64,000 nt of DNA, from the NCBI GenBank assembly GCA_013388685.1, contig JACAET010000053.1:1-64000 (forward strand), read 5' to 3'. Position numbers and translations under genes: made by a program. Source of the DNA: Chloroflexota bacterium (GTDB taxonomy: Bacteria; Chloroflexota; Anaerolineae; Anaerolineales; Villigracilaceae). The notes under the pieces are model-generated. The model had not been told where the DNA came from, did no database searches, and was given only the letters and a program-made list of their open reading frames with translations. This document shows, piece after piece, positions 1 to 7,500 of this stretch (position 1 is its first letter; each line of letters opens with the position of its first letter).

Positions 1-920
1 CTGAGGCACGAAGTGGAATATTCAACGGTATCCAGTTTTCGGCGGAGTCTGACCGAAAGGTTCTCGCGCCCGATCAACTTGCCGAACGTCACTTCGGGAT
101 CGGCGTTGGAGACGACGACTCCCGCGCGGATCTCTTCCCCCGATTCCAATTCGACGCCGATCACTTTCCTGCCCTCAATCATTATCCGCTTCACGCGTGA
201 CTTGAGCCTGATCTGCCCGCCGGCGCGTTTCAACGCCCGAACGAAGGCGCGCGGAATCGTAAACGCGCCGCCCATCGGGTAGTAACCGCCATTGAGATAA
301 TGATGGGTGATGCCCGCGTGCATGAACGCGCTGACCCGCGAGGGCGGCAGCCCGTGGTCGCCCGACTGCCCCGCCAGCACGCCGCGCAGAACGGGGTCGC
401 TGACGTGGGCGTTGATGAGGTCCGCGCCGGTGGCGCGCACCCATTTGAGGAGACTGCCCAGTCCCTTCGCGGCTTCGAGCGGTTTATTCAGCCTGCCGAG
501 GTTGCGCAGACCTTCCATCATGGCGGTCAGGTCGCGGAAGTAGCCGTCAATCCCCTCCGCCTCGTGCGGAAAGTGACTCTTCAACCGTTCGATGAGATTC
601 TCTTTGCCCTTGGGGAAGTCCACCCGCTTCTCGCCGACGACGATGTGGTCGTAGCCGTCGGGGTTGAGTTCTACAAACGCCAAATCCTGCGAGACGCCCA
701 GCCCGTCGTAAATGCGGCGCAGACCGCCGCCCTCATGCAAATCGCCGATGTAATGAACGCCCGGGCTGAAGCGGTAGCCCTGCAGCGTGAACGAATGCGT
801 CCAGCCGCCGGGACGGTCGTGCTGTTCGAGAACAAGAACCTTCTTCCCTGCGCGAGCCAAAGCAACGGCGGCGGTCAACCCTCCCGCGCCCGAACCGATG
901 ACGATTACGTCGTAGTCCAT
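1..920 (-). CDS. Phytoene desaturase / retinol saturase-like FAD oxidoreductase (partial)
   Basis: This reading frame runs off the left edge of the window, so the C-terminus is missing and about 306 residues are visible. The start at 920 follows a GGAGG ribosome site. The N-terminus MDYDVIVIGSGAGGLTAAV is a classic dinucleotide-binding (FAD) fold, and VLEQHDRPGG follows at the end of the second strand. HSFTLQGYRFSPGVHYIGD is typical of the phytoene dehydrogenase / all-trans-retinol 13,14-reductase group. By family it should oxidise or reduce conjugated isoprenoid-like substrates with FAD. The substrate cannot be told from the sequence, and no carotenoid genes are adjacent. Confidence 0.85.
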   Translation of the reverse strand, partial: MDYDVIVIGSGAGGLTAAVALARAGKKVLVLEQHDRPGGWTHSFTLQGYRFSPGVHYIGDLHEGGGLRRIYDGLGVSQDLAFVELNPDGYDHIVVGEKRVDFPKGKENLIERLKSHFPHEAEGIDGYFRDLTAMMEGLRNLGRLNKPLEAAKGLGSLLKWVRATGADLINAHVSDPVLRGVLAGQSGDHGLPPSRVSAFMHAGITHHYLNGGYYPMGGAFTIPRAFVRALKRAGGQIRLKSRVKRIMIEGRKVIGVELESGEEIRAGVVVSNADPEVTFGKLIGRENLSVRLRRKLDTVEYSTSCL

Positions 921-1427
921 GCAATCCTCCACTGCTAGAAGGTCAGTTTTTTTGACGATTGATAATTTACTTTAATACATCCGTTCATTCAAAGCGGATG
1001 TTAAGGAGTCGGTCGGACATCATTCGACGCGCAGAGGACGTTCTCCCCTGGCGTTTGCCCACCATTGCGAAGCATCCCCGAAGCGGAGCGGAGCGGGAGG
1101 GCAAGTGGAACGTCTCTGTGGACGCGCAAGAGAGCGCATCCTGCGCATTGGAAAGTTTGTGTTGACGACTTTTCAGGCACTTTCTGACGGGGTAAGCAAA
1201 GTCTTTGTTCTGCAATACTTTTCTCTTGTACTTGGTAGCTTGCGGGGTGCATCATTAAGCAACGTCCCTTTTGCCTCCGGCTACACCGTTTCGACAATTC
1301 TTAACGGCAAAATCTCCCGATTCAGGTTCGTATCAGCGATGTTACGCGGGACTCGGCATGTCAAGGCAATTGTACCGCGCGGGCGAAACTTTTCTGACCA
1401 TCCTTTATCTCTAGTATAATCCTCCGC
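921..1427. other. 507-base intergenic region without a recognisable gene
   Basis: This lies between two divergently transcribed genes. Short frames on both strands overlap each other and show no family resemblance. The only signal I can support is the -10 box of the yqeY promoter at the right end. Confidence 0.5.
1415..1420 (+). promoter_or_regulatory. TATAAT -10 box 7 nt before yqeY start
   Basis: A perfect TATAAT is followed by CCTCCGC and then ATG at 1428. With normal -10 to start-site spacing, transcription would begin at or next to the start codon, so the mRNA is probably leaderless. The -35 region (TTCTGA at 1392-1397, 17-base spacer) is poor. Confidence 0.7.
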
Positions 1428-1874
1428 ATGACCATCAAAACACAACTCAACGAATCCATGAGGGACGCCATGAAGAGCGGCGACGAGGTCCGCAAGCGCA
1501 CGGTGCGGATGGCGCTCGCCGCGGTCAAACAGGCGGAGGTGGATAAGCGGGTCGAACTCGACGATGCGGCTGTCATCGCGCTCCTGCAAAAGGAGGTCAA
1601 GAACCGGCGCGAGGCGTTGGAGGAAGCGAAAAAAGGCAACCGCGCCGATCTGATCGAAGCCAACGAAGCCGAGATCAGGGTGCTTGAGGCTTTCCTGCCC
1701 AAAGCCATGCCCGAAGAGGAACTGCGCTCTATAGTACAGGCCGCCATGGCAGAGACTGGCGCCGCCTCGCCCGCCGAGATGGGCAAAGTCATGAAGATTG
1801 TCATGCCAAAGGTTGCAGGGCGTGCCCCCAACGACCGAATCAGCGCCATCGTGCGGGAAATGCTCCAAAAATAG
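1428..1874 (+). CDS. yqeY: GatB/YqeY domain protein
   Basis: This 148-residue protein matches the stand-alone YqeY family throughout: it opens MTIKTQLNESMRDAMKSGD, continues RKRTVRMALAAVKQAEVD and ends in the conserved PNDRISAIVREMLQK tail. YqeY resembles the tRNA-binding tail domain of the GatB amidotransferase subunit, but its own role is not settled. It is the first gene of a tight operon with the 7TM-HD protein, ybeY and dgkA. The next start lies one base after its stop. The start is fixed by the adjacent -10 box, and no Shine-Dalgarno sequence is seen. Confidence 0.93.
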   Translation: MTIKTQLNESMRDAMKSGDEVRKRTVRMALAAVKQAEVDKRVELDDAAVIALLQKEVKNRREALEEAKKGNRADLIEANEAEIRVLEAFLPKAMPEEELRSIVQAAMAETGAASPAEMGKVMKIVMPKVAGRAPNDRISAIVREMLQK

Positions 1875-1875
1875 G

Positions 1876-3993
1876 ATGACCGTCACACCTGCGCGGCAGG
1901 GTCAGTCGCCGCCGCGTATCCGCACGCTTCAAATCGTTTTACTCAGCCTCACGAGCATCATTTCGTATGGGGCTTTGATCTTTCCATCTCTGACCGGTTC
2001 TATGATGCTCTCCCTGCAGGCGGGAGACGTATCCCCTGGCGATTTTCAGGCTCCACAGGAGATCAACTATATCAGCGAAGTGCGCACGGAAGAGGCGCGC
2101 CTCGCAGCGGAAAACGCCGTCGCGCCGGTGTATGCGCCGCCGAACCAATCCATCGCCCGCAAACAACTCGAACGATTGCGCGTTGCGTTGCAATACATCA
2201 CGCTTGTACGCGACGACCCGAACGCCACGCCCGAACAAAAGGTGTCGGACCTCGCGCTGCTCAACGACATCGCCCTAAAGCCCCAGACAATCGAACAGAT
2301 CCTGACTTTGTCGTCCGCGCGCTGGGATGTGATCCAACAGGAGTCGTTGAGCGTGCTGGAGCAGGTGATGCGCCGTTCCATTCGGGACGCCGATCTTGAA
2401 TCTGCCAGAAGGAGCGTGCCCACACTGGTCAGTCTGGCGCTCAACGAAGAACAAGCCGCGATTGTGGTGGAATTGGTTACCGCGTTCGTCGCGCCCAACA
2501 GCATGTATTCGGCTGAATTGACGGAAGCCGCCAAACGGTCGGCGCGTGAGGCGGTGGAACCGGTGGTCCAATCGTACAAGGCGGGGGAGATCATCGTCCT
2601 GCGCGGAGAAATCGTCCGCCCGGCGCAGTTGGAGGCGTTACAGCAACTGGGCTTGATCGAACAAACCCGTCCCTGGCAGGAATATGCCGGCGCGGGCGCG
2701 CTGGTGTTGAGCCTGGCAGTTTTGACCGCATTGTATTTTTCGCAGAGGCCCCTGCGCTTCCTGTTCGACGCGCGCAGTCTGGTGATTGTCGTATTGACCT
2801 TCCTGCTGTTCGTGGTTAGCGTGCGGCTGATCGTTCCCGGCCGTACCGTATTGCCATACGCGGTCCCCCTGCCTGCCGTGGGATTGTTGATTGCGACATT
2901 ATTCGGGCTGGAGGCGGGCGTTGTTCTCTCGATCCTGATCTCGCTGCTGGCGCCTTACGCCCTTCCCAACGCCCTGGATTTGATGCCCTATTACCTGTTT
3001 TCCTCGTTAATTGGGGTGCTGGTGCTGGGCGCAGCGCGGCGCGTGTGGACGTTCTTTCGCGCCGGAATGGCGGTGTCCATTGCGGGAATTGTGACCCTGG
3101 TTGCGTTCAGACTTCCCTTCGAGCAAATGGACGGACTTGCCTGGCTGCAACTCTCCGGCGCGGCGGTGCTCTGCGGGCTTGCCTCCTCGAGCATCGCCCT
3201 GTTGATGCAATATTTCCTGGCGCAAACGCTCGGGCTGACGACTGCCCTGCAACTCATCGAAATTTCGCGTCCCGATTTTCCGCTGTTGCAGTTCTTCCTG
3301 CGCAACGCTCCCGGCACGTATCAGCACAGTCTGCAGGTGGCGAACCTTGCCGAGCAAGCCGCGGAATTGATCGGCGCAGATGCCCTGCTTACGCGTGTGG
3401 GCGCGTTGTTTCACGATGTGGGCAAGGCGCTCAACCCCTCGTTCTTCATCGAAAACCAGCCGGCTGAAAGCATCAATCCGCATGACGACATCGATCCCGC
3501 TGAAAGCGCGGCGGCGATCATCGCCCACGTGACCGACGGAGTTGCCCTGGCGCGTAAATACCGCCTGCCGCGCCGCATTGACGATTTCATCCTCGAGCAT
3601 CATGGCACCATGGTCACGCGTTATCAATACAACCAGGCGGTGCAAGCCGCGGGCGGCGACGCCTCCAAAGTGGATATTGAGGATTTCCGTTACCCCGGAC
3701 CGCGTCCGCGTTCACGCGAAACCGCCCTGCTCATGCTCGCCGACGGCACCGAAGCCCGCGCTCGCGCCGAGCGCCCGCAGGACGAGGAGGCGATGCGAAA
3801 AATGGTGCTATCCACCATCGACTCGGCGCAAAAACAGGGGCAATTCGACGATACGAACCTAACTCTCAAGGACCTTGGCGTTATCACCGACGCGTTCGTG
3901 ACGATCCTCAAAGGCACCCATCATCCGCGCATTGCCTATCCCAAAGATACGCCGGCAGGTGAGGATGTCGTCACTCTTCCGCACAAACAATGA
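1876..3993 (+). CDS. pgpH: 7TM-HD domain phosphodiesterase (PgpH-like)
   Basis: The protein has 705 residues from the ATG one base after the yqeY stop. A first membrane segment (about residues 15-35) is followed by an extracytoplasmic 7TMR-HDED-like region to about residue 280, a block of hydrophobic segments (about 280-460), and a cytoplasmic HD domain. The HD domain shows HSLQVANLAEQAAELIG, the metal-binding pair LFHDVGKA (H513, D514), then NPHDDIDP and LEHHGT. In characterised homologues this architecture hydrolyses c-di-AMP. A diadenylate cyclase is encoded at 14825, which fits that role. A longer frame starts upstream inside yqeY but would add an unrelated N-terminus before the signal-anchor. 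Confidence 0.88.
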   Translation: MTVTPARQGQSPPRIRTLQIVLLSLTSIISYGALIFPSLTGSMMLSLQAGDVSPGDFQAPQEINYISEVRTEEARLAAENAVAPVYAPPNQSIARKQLERLRVALQYITLVRDDPNATPEQKVSDLALLNDIALKPQTIEQILTLSSARWDVIQQESLSVLEQVMRRSIRDADLESARRSVPTLVSLALNEEQAAIVVELVTAFVAPNSMYSAELTEAAKRSAREAVEPVVQSYKAGEIIVLRGEIVRPAQLEALQQLGLIEQTRPWQEYAGAGALVLSLAVLTALYFSQRPLRFLFDARSLVIVVLTFLLFVVSVRLIVPGRTVLPYAVPLPAVGLLIATLFGLEAGVVLSILISLLAPYALPNALDLMPYYLFSSLIGVLVLGAARRVWTFFRAGMAVSIAGIVTLVAFRLPFEQMDGLAWLQLSGAAVLCGLASSSIALLMQYFLAQTLGLTTALQLIEISRPDFPLLQFFLRNAPGTYQHSLQVANLAEQAAELIGADALLTRVGALFHDVGKALNPSFFIENQPAESINPHDDIDPAESAAAIIAHVTDGVALARKYRLPRRIDDFILEHHGTMVTRYQYNQAVQAAGGDASKVDIEDFRYPGPRPRSRETALLMLADGTEARARAERPQDEEAMRKMVLSTIDSAQKQGQFDDTNLTLKDLGVITDAFVTILKGTHHPRIAYPKDTPAGEDVVTLPHKQ

Positions 3994-4472
3994 CACGTGC
4001 CAATCGCTTCCTACGTTTCACCATCATGAGGCGGATCGAAACGCCTTCGAAATTCCCGCGCCGACTTCTCGAACGCGCCGCGTGCGTCGCGCTGGAAAGC
4101 CAATCCGGGTTGGCAGATGTGGAATTAACCATTGTGCTGACGGACGACTCCAAGATTCGGGCATTGAACCGGGAGTACTTGGGCATCGACGCGCCGACCG
4201 ATGTGCTTTCCTTTCCTGCCGCCGAAACCGACCCGGGAACCGGCGTGCGTTACCTTGGCGACATCGTCATTTCCATGCCCTACGCCGCGAACAGCGCAAA
4301 AAAAGCCGGTCATCCTGTGGAAGCCGAGGTCCAGTTGCTGGTCGTCCATGGGGTATTGCATTTGCTGGGTTACGATCATGCCAGCCCCAGGGAAAAGGCA
4401 AAGATGTGGAAAGCACAGGCGGCGATCCTTGGCGCGCTCGGTTTGAGCGATATAAAAATTCGAGAGGAGTGA
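3990..4472 (+). CDS. ybeY: Endoribonuclease YbeY
   Basis: At 160 residues this is normal for YbeY, the zinc-dependent endoribonuclease family involved in 16S rRNA 3'-end maturation and ribosome quality control. The zinc motif appears as HGVLHLLGYDH near residues 115-125, with the usual upstream LNREYLGIDAPTDVLSFP segment. The ATG overlaps the stop of the 7TM-HD gene by four bases (ATGA), so the two are translationally coupled. This gene order is common in Gram-positive and Chloroflexi-like genomes. Confidence 0.95.
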   Translation: MTRANRFLRFTIMRRIETPSKFPRRLLERAACVALESQSGLADVELTIVLTDDSKIRALNREYLGIDAPTDVLSFPAAETDPGTGVRYLGDIVISMPYAANSAKKAGHPVEAEVQLLVVHGVLHLLGYDHASPREKAKMWKAQAAILGALGLSDIKIREE

Positions 4473-4906
4473 ACCGCACAGCGCGTCCGTTTCGTTATGC
4501 GTTCATGGCTGCTATGACCTTCCAGGAATTTCTGTACTCCCGCATTCGATCCTTTGGGCATGCATTTCGCGGCTGGTGGTACGTGCTCAAGACTCAACAC
4601 AACGCCTGGATCCATGCCCTTGTGGCGATTCTGGTGTTCATTGCAGCGTTCTGGCTGAAACTGCCCGCGCGCGATTGGGCGGTGCTGATTCTCACCGTCA
4701 CCATGGTCTTCGCCGCGGAATTTGTGAACACCGCCATCGAAGCCGTGGTGGACCTGGCAAGCCCGGTTCATCATCCGCTTGCCAAAGTGGGAAAGGATGT
4801 GGGCGCGGCGGCGGTGTTGATTGCGGCACTTGCGGCAATTCTGATCGGGCTGCTCATTCTCGGTCCGCCACTTTGGATCAAGGTGAGCGGCTGGCTCGGC
4901 GTTTGA
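4469..4906 (+). CDS. dgkA: Diacylglycerol kinase / undecaprenol kinase family
   Basis: This is a small integral membrane kinase of about 145 residues. The core is FGHAFRGWWYVLKTQHNAW, then two hydrophobic helices, then the signature FAAEFVNTAIEAVVDL and a last helix. It phosphorylates diacylglycerol or undecaprenol to recycle lipid carriers. I chose the GTG at 4469 because it overlaps the ybeY stop and follows a GAGAGGAG ribosome site. An ATG at 4516 is an alternative that leaves the core intact. It is the last gene of the yqeY operon. Confidence 0.9.
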   Translation: MNRTARPFRYAFMAAMTFQEFLYSRIRSFGHAFRGWWYVLKTQHNAWIHALVAILVFIAAFWLKLPARDWAVLILTVTMVFAAEFVNTAIEAVVDLASPVHHPLAKVGKDVGAAAVLIAALAAILIGLLILGPPLWIKVSGWLGV

Positions 4907-5022
4907 TTCGTCTCTCCTGCCATTCGTGCGTGTGAGAAAACGTCAATTGGAATGATTCTTTTGTATCACGGCATGAGGTTGCCCTGTGGCTGGAAACCCG
5001 CCGCGAATTCTTACAAGGCGGA

Positions 5023-5850
5023 TTATTGAGACATTCTGTAAAGCAACGCTTTCAGATTGCTCTGGTGCAATGTCTCCGCCAGTCCGCCGAGATACACCCG
5101 GCTCTTGCCGCAATCCTCGAGGCGAATTTCCTCCAACAACTCGGCGGCGTTCTTCTTTCTGGCGATTGCCCTTACGGATTTTTTGATTGCGTTCAGATAA
5201 TGGATGTTTTCCTTGACCGCCGCGTCAATTTCGCCGCGCAGAATGATGTCACCGTGTCCCTGCACGATATTTTCGAGACCCAGTTTGGCGATATGCCGAA
5301 TGGAAGCGATGTTATCGTCCACATCGCCGTCCACCACGTGCGGAACGGGGATGAACGAATCGCCGGCAAAAAGGATACGATCCTCCTCCACCAGCACGGA
5401 GATGCCGTCGTCGCTGTGACCGAAGGCGGGGGAAAGGATGAGGTTCTTTTTCCCCACACGCAGGGTCAGGTCGCCGTCCAGAAAGGTCATTTGAGGCAGG
5501 ACGATTTTGACCTGGCGCAGGGTGGGGTTCTGTTTCTTTGCCGATTCGAGCGACGGAATACCTCGCTCCTCCAAAAGCGCGCGGCACCGGGCATGCGCGA
5601 TCACCGTCGCGCCGGGGAAAAAACAATTTCCCCATGAGTGATCGGCGTGATAGTGGGTGTTGATCACATACCGTACCGGCACACTCAATTCGTGTTCGAT
5701 GAATTCACGGATTGTCAAAGTCTCGTCGGGCAATGCCAGCGTATCAATCACCACCGCCCATTGCGGACCCACTACAATCCCCGCCGTCACTTGCGCATAT
5801 ACTTCGCTTTGAAACCAATAGACATTTTCGGAAACGCGTTCGCGATGCAT
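5023..5850 (-). CDS. MBL-fold metallohydrolase
   Basis: The protein has 275 residues. Its metal-binding motif is NTHYHADHSWGN, with a later histidine in PAFGHSDDG and the aspartate in ILFAGDSFIP, so this is a metallo-beta-lactamase-fold hydrolase with a complete binuclear centre. The start HRERVSENVYWFQSEVYAQ is a normal edge for the family. The substrate is not evident; similar stand-alone proteins include glyoxalase II-like and quinoprotein-relay-like enzymes. It is a single gene, convergent with dgkA, with its own promoter. Confidence 0.85.
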   Translation of the reverse strand: MHRERVSENVYWFQSEVYAQVTAGIVVGPQWAVVIDTLALPDETLTIREFIEHELSVPVRYVINTHYHADHSWGNCFFPGATVIAHARCRALLEERGIPSLESAKKQNPTLRQVKIVLPQMTFLDGDLTLRVGKKNLILSPAFGHSDDGISVLVEEDRILFAGDSFIPVPHVVDGDVDDNIASIRHIAKLGLENIVQGHGDIILRGEIDAAVKENIHYLNAIKKSVRAIARKKNAAELLEEIRLEDCGKSRVYLGGLAETLHQSNLKALLYRMSQ

Positions 5851-5876
5851 TTAGCACCCTCAGAAAGATTTTTCCC

Positions 5877-5905
5877 ATTATTTCACAAATGAAGATGAAA
5901 ATCAA
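5877..5905 (-). promoter_or_regulatory. Promoter of the MBL hydrolase gene
   Basis: On the minus strand TTGATT (5905-5900) and AATAAT (5882-5877) are separated by 17 bases, about 27 bases before the start at 5850. Confidence 0.6.
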
Positions 5906-6064
5906 GTTGAGTATACAATTTTGAGGCTAAACGCGCATTTTCGTAAGCATCCTGCCATTCACCCTGCTTGCCTCTCCCCTGCGGACGTGATAAACTACAA
6001 AAGGCGCGACACTAATGCCGCACTCCTTTTACACAGTTTTGACATCCTATCGCGTGATTCGACT

Positions 6065-7366
6065 ATGCCAAACGAAACTCCTTTGTCACCCAAACCATCC
6101 CGTCCTGGAGGCGATTCGCCCGCCGTCCGCCTGAACAAGGATGATGAACTTTCCTGGTTGGGAGATGTCACCAAAGCCGCACAACACCTTACGCGGCTGA
6201 CGCTCGAATCCTCCGCGCAGGCGGCGCTGATCACGCGCAGGAATACCCTATGGGCGTACGCCGGTCAACTTTCGCAGGACGCCGCAAAGGAATTGGCGAT
6301 GACGGTGACCCGACACTGGGATGGACAGAGGGGGAGCGACCTGCTGCGTTTTGTCCGTCTTGAATCCACCAAAGCCGAACACATGCTCTACGCCACGCGC
6401 CTGGCGGACGACGTGGTGCTGGCGCTCGTTTTCGACGCGGAGACGCCCTTTAGCACGATCCGCATGCAGGCGGGGCAGCTGGTCAACCGGCTTTCCTCGC
6501 CGGGGTTGACCGAAGCGTTGGAGCCTCTCGAAAGGCAGAATCAGGCTCCGGCTGCGCATGAAGCGCCGACCCAGTATATCGAAGACGATGCGGAAGAGTC
6601 CGATCCGGAATTTCTCAACATTGCCGATATCCTCCGGGATGTTCCCCCTCCCACGCCTTCGATCGAAAAACAGGACGCTCCTCACGAACAGACGGGCACG
6701 CGTCCGTCCCATTCGCGCCCCAGGCGTTCCACCAACCGGGAGAGTTCGCCTGCCATTCATGTGGGCGACTTGTTGATTTCGAATCGGAGCGCCGAACAGA
6801 CGGTGGAGCATGCGACGGAGGATTTCGACGCGACCATGCCTTCGAAATCGCGCCGACGCCCCGAGACTCCCGTGCGCCGCCCCATGCCCGGCGAATTGGA
6901 TGAAACCCGTCCTCATTCGATTACCGAGGTCGCCGGACGCGTCATGCTCGACCCGATCACGCCCGGATTGTATAACCTGACCTATGCCTGCCTGTTGGTG
7001 CCGAGATTTACGTCCCACTATTTGACCGGCGACATTTCGGATCGGCTTTCGGAATGGCTGCCGCAGATTTGCGTCGCCTTTGGCTGGCGGCTGGAATATC
7101 TCGCCGTGCGTCCGGAGTATGTACAGTGGGTAGTCAACGTTCCGCCTTCGGCTTCGCCGGGTTACCTCATGCGCATCATGCGCCAGCAGACCTCCGAAAA
7201 GATCTTCGCCGAATTTCCGCGCCTCAAGAAGGAAAACCCCTCGGGCGATTTCTGGGCGCCGGGTTACCTCATCATGGGCGGCACTCAGCCTCACCCGCCG
7301 CAACTGGTGAAGGATTACATCAAGCAAACCCGCGTCCGCCAGGGACTCGAGAATCCCCGCCGCTAA
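6065..7366 (+). CDS. Roadblock/LC7-like domain fused to an inactivated IS200-type (Y1) transposase fold
   Basis: The protein has 433 residues from ATG 6065; the longer upstream frame has no recognisable extra domain. Residues about 25-145 look like a roadblock/LC7 domain (QAALITRRNTLWAYAGQLS ... VLALVFDAETPFSTIRMQA). A charged, proline-rich linker covers about 150-290. Residues about 295-425 follow the IS200/IS605 TnpA fold: LYNLTYACLLVPRF, NVPPSASPGYLMRIMRQQTS, FAEFPRLKK, FWAPGYL, VKDYIKQT. The HUH pair expected in the strand before NVPP is replaced (E351-Y-V-Q-W355). A tyrosine at the catalytic position (Y418) remains. It is therefore unlikely to transpose and looks like a domesticated regulator or DNA-binding protein. 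Domain assignments are by eye. Confidence 0.7.
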   Translation: MPNETPLSPKPSRPGGDSPAVRLNKDDELSWLGDVTKAAQHLTRLTLESSAQAALITRRNTLWAYAGQLSQDAAKELAMTVTRHWDGQRGSDLLRFVRLESTKAEHMLYATRLADDVVLALVFDAETPFSTIRMQAGQLVNRLSSPGLTEALEPLERQNQAPAAHEAPTQYIEDDAEESDPEFLNIADILRDVPPPTPSIEKQDAPHEQTGTRPSHSRPRRSTNRESSPAIHVGDLLISNRSAEQTVEHATEDFDATMPSKSRRRPETPVRRPMPGELDETRPHSITEVAGRVMLDPITPGLYNLTYACLLVPRFTSHYLTGDISDRLSEWLPQICVAFGWRLEYLAVRPEYVQWVVNVPPSASPGYLMRIMRQQTSEKIFAEFPRLKKENPSGDFWAPGYLIMGGTQPHPPQLVKDYIKQTRVRQGLENPRR

Positions 7367-7388
7367 CCCATTGACACCCGACGAAGAA

Positions 7389-7418
7389 GCGCAGAGTATA
7401 ATCACCCTGCGCTTTTTT
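7389..7418 (+). terminator. Terminator hairpin with a TATAAT in its loop
   Basis: GCGCAG (7389-7394) pairs with CTGCGC (7407-7412), followed by a T run. It terminates the roadblock-TnpA gene. The loop contains TATAAT at 7397-7402, and TTGACA lies at 7371-7376 (20-base spacing, longer than optimal). Confidence 0.75.
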
Positions 7419-7463
7419 GTTTGTTTTCATAGACGCCAGACGCATCACCCCTACCCACAACTA

Positions 7464-7491
7464 ATTACTGATCACTGATTACTGCTCACTG
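7464..7491. repeat. Heptanucleotide tandem repeat before polA
   Basis: Four degenerate 7-base units (ATTACTG, ATCACTG, ATTACTG, CTCACTG) end nine bases before the polA start. Similar arrays occur at 17071, 57742, 59360 and 59761. Confidence 0.7.
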
Positions 7492-7500
7492 GAACTTCCC

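Noticed and set aside
921..1427. Possible small genes or RNA left of yqeY
   Set aside because: Several overlapping short frames on both strands, none with a ribosome site or recognisable composition; no conserved RNA motif.
5968..5996. Promoter TTGCCT-17-TAAACT before the roadblock-TnpA gene
   Set aside because: Only a moderate match, and another TTGACA at 6039 lacks a -10 box; I could not decide, so no promoter is listed for this gene.
6065..7366. Active IS200 or REP-associated tyrosine transposase
   Set aside because: Both HUH histidines are replaced, a large N-terminal domain is fused and no transposon ends flank the gene.
6248..7405. 385-codon minus-strand frame
   Set aside because: Antisense of the roadblock-TnpA gene; arginine-rich composition and no motif, whereas the plus frame has recognisable domains.
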